Of a DNA stretch of 64,000 bases, positions 62,091-64,000 are shown piece after piece. The stretch lies in NCBI GenBank assembly GCA_034006985.1, contig JAVERT010000006.1, forward strand, positions 1 to 64,000. The letters are read 5' to 3'. Position 1 is the first letter of the stretch. Each line of letters opens with the position of its first letter. The translations under genes were made by a program, and so were the position numbers. The stretch comes from Gudongella sp034006985. GTDB lineage: Bacteria > Bacillota > Clostridia > Tissierellales > Tissierellaceae. The notes under the pieces were generated by a model. The model had not been told where the DNA came from. It made no database searches and saw only the letters and a list, made by a program, of their open reading frames with translations.

Positions 62091-62765
62091 ATGCTAAATA
62101 TTTTAGTTGTTGAAGATGATAAGAACCTTAGAAAGTTAATGAGTACAATTTTAATAAATAATGGTTATAATGCTTTTAGTGCAGAAGATGGCGAAAAAGC
62201 TCTAAGTATAATGGAGTCAACCCATGTGGATTTGATTATCAGTGATATTATGATGCCAAACATGGATGGATATGAGTTAACAAATGAACTAAGGCGGGCA
62301 AATTATAATCTGCCTATTATGATGGTGACAGCAAAAGAGACCTTCGAAGATAAAAAGAAGGGATTTCTTGTGGGGACCGATGATTATATGGTAAAGCCTA
62401 TAGACATGGATGAAATGATTTTGAGAGTGGATGCACTTTTACGACGCTCTCATGTAATGAATGAGAATCGGTTAAACATTGGCGGTGTAGAGCTTGATTA
62501 TAATACATTGACTGTTAGTAGAGATGGAGATTCAATACTTCTTCCTAAGAAGGAGTTTTATCTCTTATTTAAATTACTCAGTTATCCAAAACAAATATTT
62601 ACAAGGCAACAACTAATGGATGAGATTTGGGGTATGGATGCAGAAACTGATGAGCGAACAGTAGATGTTCATATAAATAGATTGAGAGATAAGTTTGCAA
62701 CTTTTATTGAATTTAAAATAGTTACTATTCGAGGGCTTGGGTATAAAGCGGAGAAAACAATATGA
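62091..62765 (+). CDS. OmpR-family response regulator
   Basis: A 224-residue regulator with receiver (Glu8/Asp9/Asp10, phosphoacceptor Asp52 in SDIMMP, Lys in MVKPID) and an OmpR-type winged helix (LPKKEFYLLFKLLS; DERTVDVHINRLRDK). ATG 62091 has GAGGTG upstream, while GTG 62082 is part of it. It begins 30 bases after the permease gene and overlaps the next kinase by four bases. Confidence 0.92.
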   Translation: MLNILVVEDDKNLRKLMSTILINNGYNAFSAEDGEKALSIMESTHVDLIISDIMMPNMDGYELTNELRRANYNLPIMMVTAKETFEDKKKGFLVGTDDYMVKPIDMDEMILRVDALLRRSHVMNENRLNIGGVELDYNTLTVSRDGDSILLPKKEFYLLFKLLSYPKQIFTRQQLMDEIWGMDAETDERTVDVHINRLRDKFATFIEFKIVTIRGLGYKAEKTI

Positions 62766-64000
62766 TAAAACTGAGAATGAAGCTAATCTTGTTTTTTGTA
62801 TCACTCATGTTTATTTCTTCTGTTTTGTCTTTTGTTATTTTTGCTTTTTTACCTGATGATAGTTTAGGACAAGAATTGAGACAAAATCAGCAAGAAATAG
62901 TAATTTCAATACTGGAACTAGAACAAAAAACTAACTTGAATATAGAAGAAATTACGGATATGGCGTCGAATTTTATGTATGATGTTAGTATAATTGACAG
63001 TATTGATTCATTACAGATGACAAACGATGAAATGAATCGATTGAAAAATCAAGAGACGGTTATAATTTCTGATCAGAGAAGGAATCAGATAACTTCAGTG
63101 TTAATGATAGATGACACTTATATAGAGATTAGTCCACATCCAGATAATAATATTTTTAGAATTATCGCTTCTCGTGTAAGGATTTCGCTTATATCATATA
63201 TTGTGATAGGTTCTTTCCTGGTTATATTATTGGCTAAAAGCGTAGTTAAACCAATACTAAAACTTACAGCAGCTACACAAGAAGTTGCAAAGGGTAATTT
63301 TGATGTAGAGATTGCTAGTAAAGGCAATGATGAAATCGCACAGATGATCCAGAACTTTAACAAAATGACAAAAGAATTAAAAAGCATAGAATATCTGCGC
63401 AAAGATTTTATTAATAGTGTGTCTCATGAATTTAAAACACCTATTGCTTCTATTCAAGGGTTTGCAAAGCTATTACAAAATGATAATTTACCAGAAAATG
63501 AAAGGCATGAGTATACACAAATTATTATTGAAGAAACATCTAGATTAACTAAACTTTCTTCAAATATTTTAAATCTTTCAAAACTTGAAAATCAAGAAAT
63601 AATGGGAAAGAAGATTGATTTTTCATTGGATGAACAGATTAGAAGAACAATTTTATTGCTTGAATATGAATGGAGTAAAAAGAATATTGAATTTGATATT
63701 GACCTTGAGAATATTAAATATCAAGGGGATGAAGAATTACTACAGCAAGTTTGGATTAATATTTTAAGTAATGCTATTAAATTTTCAGATGAAGAGAGTA
63801 TTATTACTGTAAAGCTTTATCAAATGGGGCCTATTGTAAAAATAAAAATTAGTGATACTGGTATTGGTATGAGTGAAGAAATACAGCAAAGAATTTTTGA
63901 AAAGTTTTACCAAGGAGATAAAGCTCATTCTTTAGGGGGAAATGGTTTAGGTTTATCTATTGCTAAGAGAATTATAGATATATGTGGAGGAATTATTTAT
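62762..64000 (+). CDS. Sensor histidine kinase, cut by the window end
   Basis: At least 413 residues, starting ATG 62762 in an ATGA overlap with the regulator stop. Transmembrane helices lie about 8-30 and 140-160, HAMP follows (VKPILKLTAATQEVAKGNFD), then HisKA with SVSHEFKTPIASIQGFAKLL, and the ATPase N and G boxes (INILSNAIKFS, DTGIGM, GNGLGLSIAK). The last part of the ATPase domain is beyond the window. It completes the second two-component system around the exporter. Confidence 0.92.
   Translation, partial: MIKLRMKLILFFVSLMFISSVLSFVIFAFLPDDSLGQELRQNQQEIVISILELEQKTNLNIEEITDMASNFMYDVSIIDSIDSLQMTNDEMNRLKNQETVIISDQRRNQITSVLMIDDTYIEISPHPDNNIFRIIASRVRISLISYIVIGSFLVILLAKSVVKPILKLTAATQEVAKGNFDVEIASKGNDEIAQMIQNFNKMTKELKSIEYLRKDFINSVSHEFKTPIASIQGFAKLLQNDNLPENERHEYTQIIIEETSRLTKLSSNILNLSKLENQEIMGKKIDFSLDEQIRRTILLLEYEWSKKNIEFDIDLENIKYQGDEELLQQVWINILSNAIKFSDEESIITVKLYQMGPIVKIKISDTGIGMSEEIQQRIFEKFYQGDKAHSLGGNGLGLSIAKRIIDICGGIIY

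Overview
The window is low-GC, gene-dense DNA from an anaerobic member of the Firmicutes, most likely class Clostridia. The signs are strong purine-rich ribosome binding sites, frequent GTG and TTG starts, S-layer homology (SLH) surface proteins, a ferredoxin-linked 2-oxoacid oxidoreductase, several two-component systems and many lipoproteins. A GrdB-type selenoprotein gene points the same way. The species cannot be fixed from the sequence. No rRNA, tRNA or CRISPR array was seen.

Positions 1-5200 are accessory and partly decayed: the end of an IS21-like element that has cut off a MerR regulator, a BlaI/BlaR1-type sensor pair with tandem operators, a SEC-C protein, copies of a dispersed repeat and the frameshifted tail of a serine recombinase. 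Positions 5266-11854 hold a large MalT/LuxR-type regulator followed by small secreted or membrane proteins and lipoproteins. Positions 12259-20475 mix housekeeping-like genes (a methyltransferase, a WG-repeat surface protein, ElaA and YoaP acetyltransferases, a MerR-TipAS regulator, an EamA transporter) with gene relics. Within it, 17637-18590 is one gene read through an in-frame TGA. The codon falls in a U-x-x-C redox motif and is followed by a short hairpin at the right distance for a bacterial SECIS, so it is very probably a selenoprotein that ordinary gene calling splits in two.

Positions 20716-24373 hold two divergent SLH surface enzymes: an M23 peptidase and a GH114-type glycosidase. 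KorAB (24596-27117), a second EamA transporter, a ferritin-like lipoprotein and a rhodanese lipoprotein follow. From 32402 to 41153 runs a tight ten-gene cluster: double rhodanese, VTT membrane protein, Fe-S protein, second VTT protein, YnjB-like binding protein, two permeases, two arsenosugar-type glycosyltransferases and an APH-like kinase. It resembles the uncharacterised ydjXYZ-ynjABCDEF locus of E. coli, rearranged and without its ABC ATPase. It is the best candidate here for an undescribed pathway.

On the minus strand, 46122-41186 encodes an extracytoplasmic methionine-sulfoxide repair operon (CcdA, thioredoxin-like lipid-anchored or membrane-anchored protein with a Met-rich linker, MsrAB) followed by a YesN/YesM two-component system. 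A Fur-like box lies over its promoter. Positions 46534-56637 hold an acetyltransferase, a DUF1003 protein, an ABC-F ATPase, a DUF89 protein, a cyclic-di-GMP HD-GYP protein, an iron-sulfur flavoprotein and two near-identical 52-residue genes with covarying terminators. The right end (56685-64000) is a MacAB-like export system flanked by two OmpR-type two-component systems; the last kinase runs off the window.
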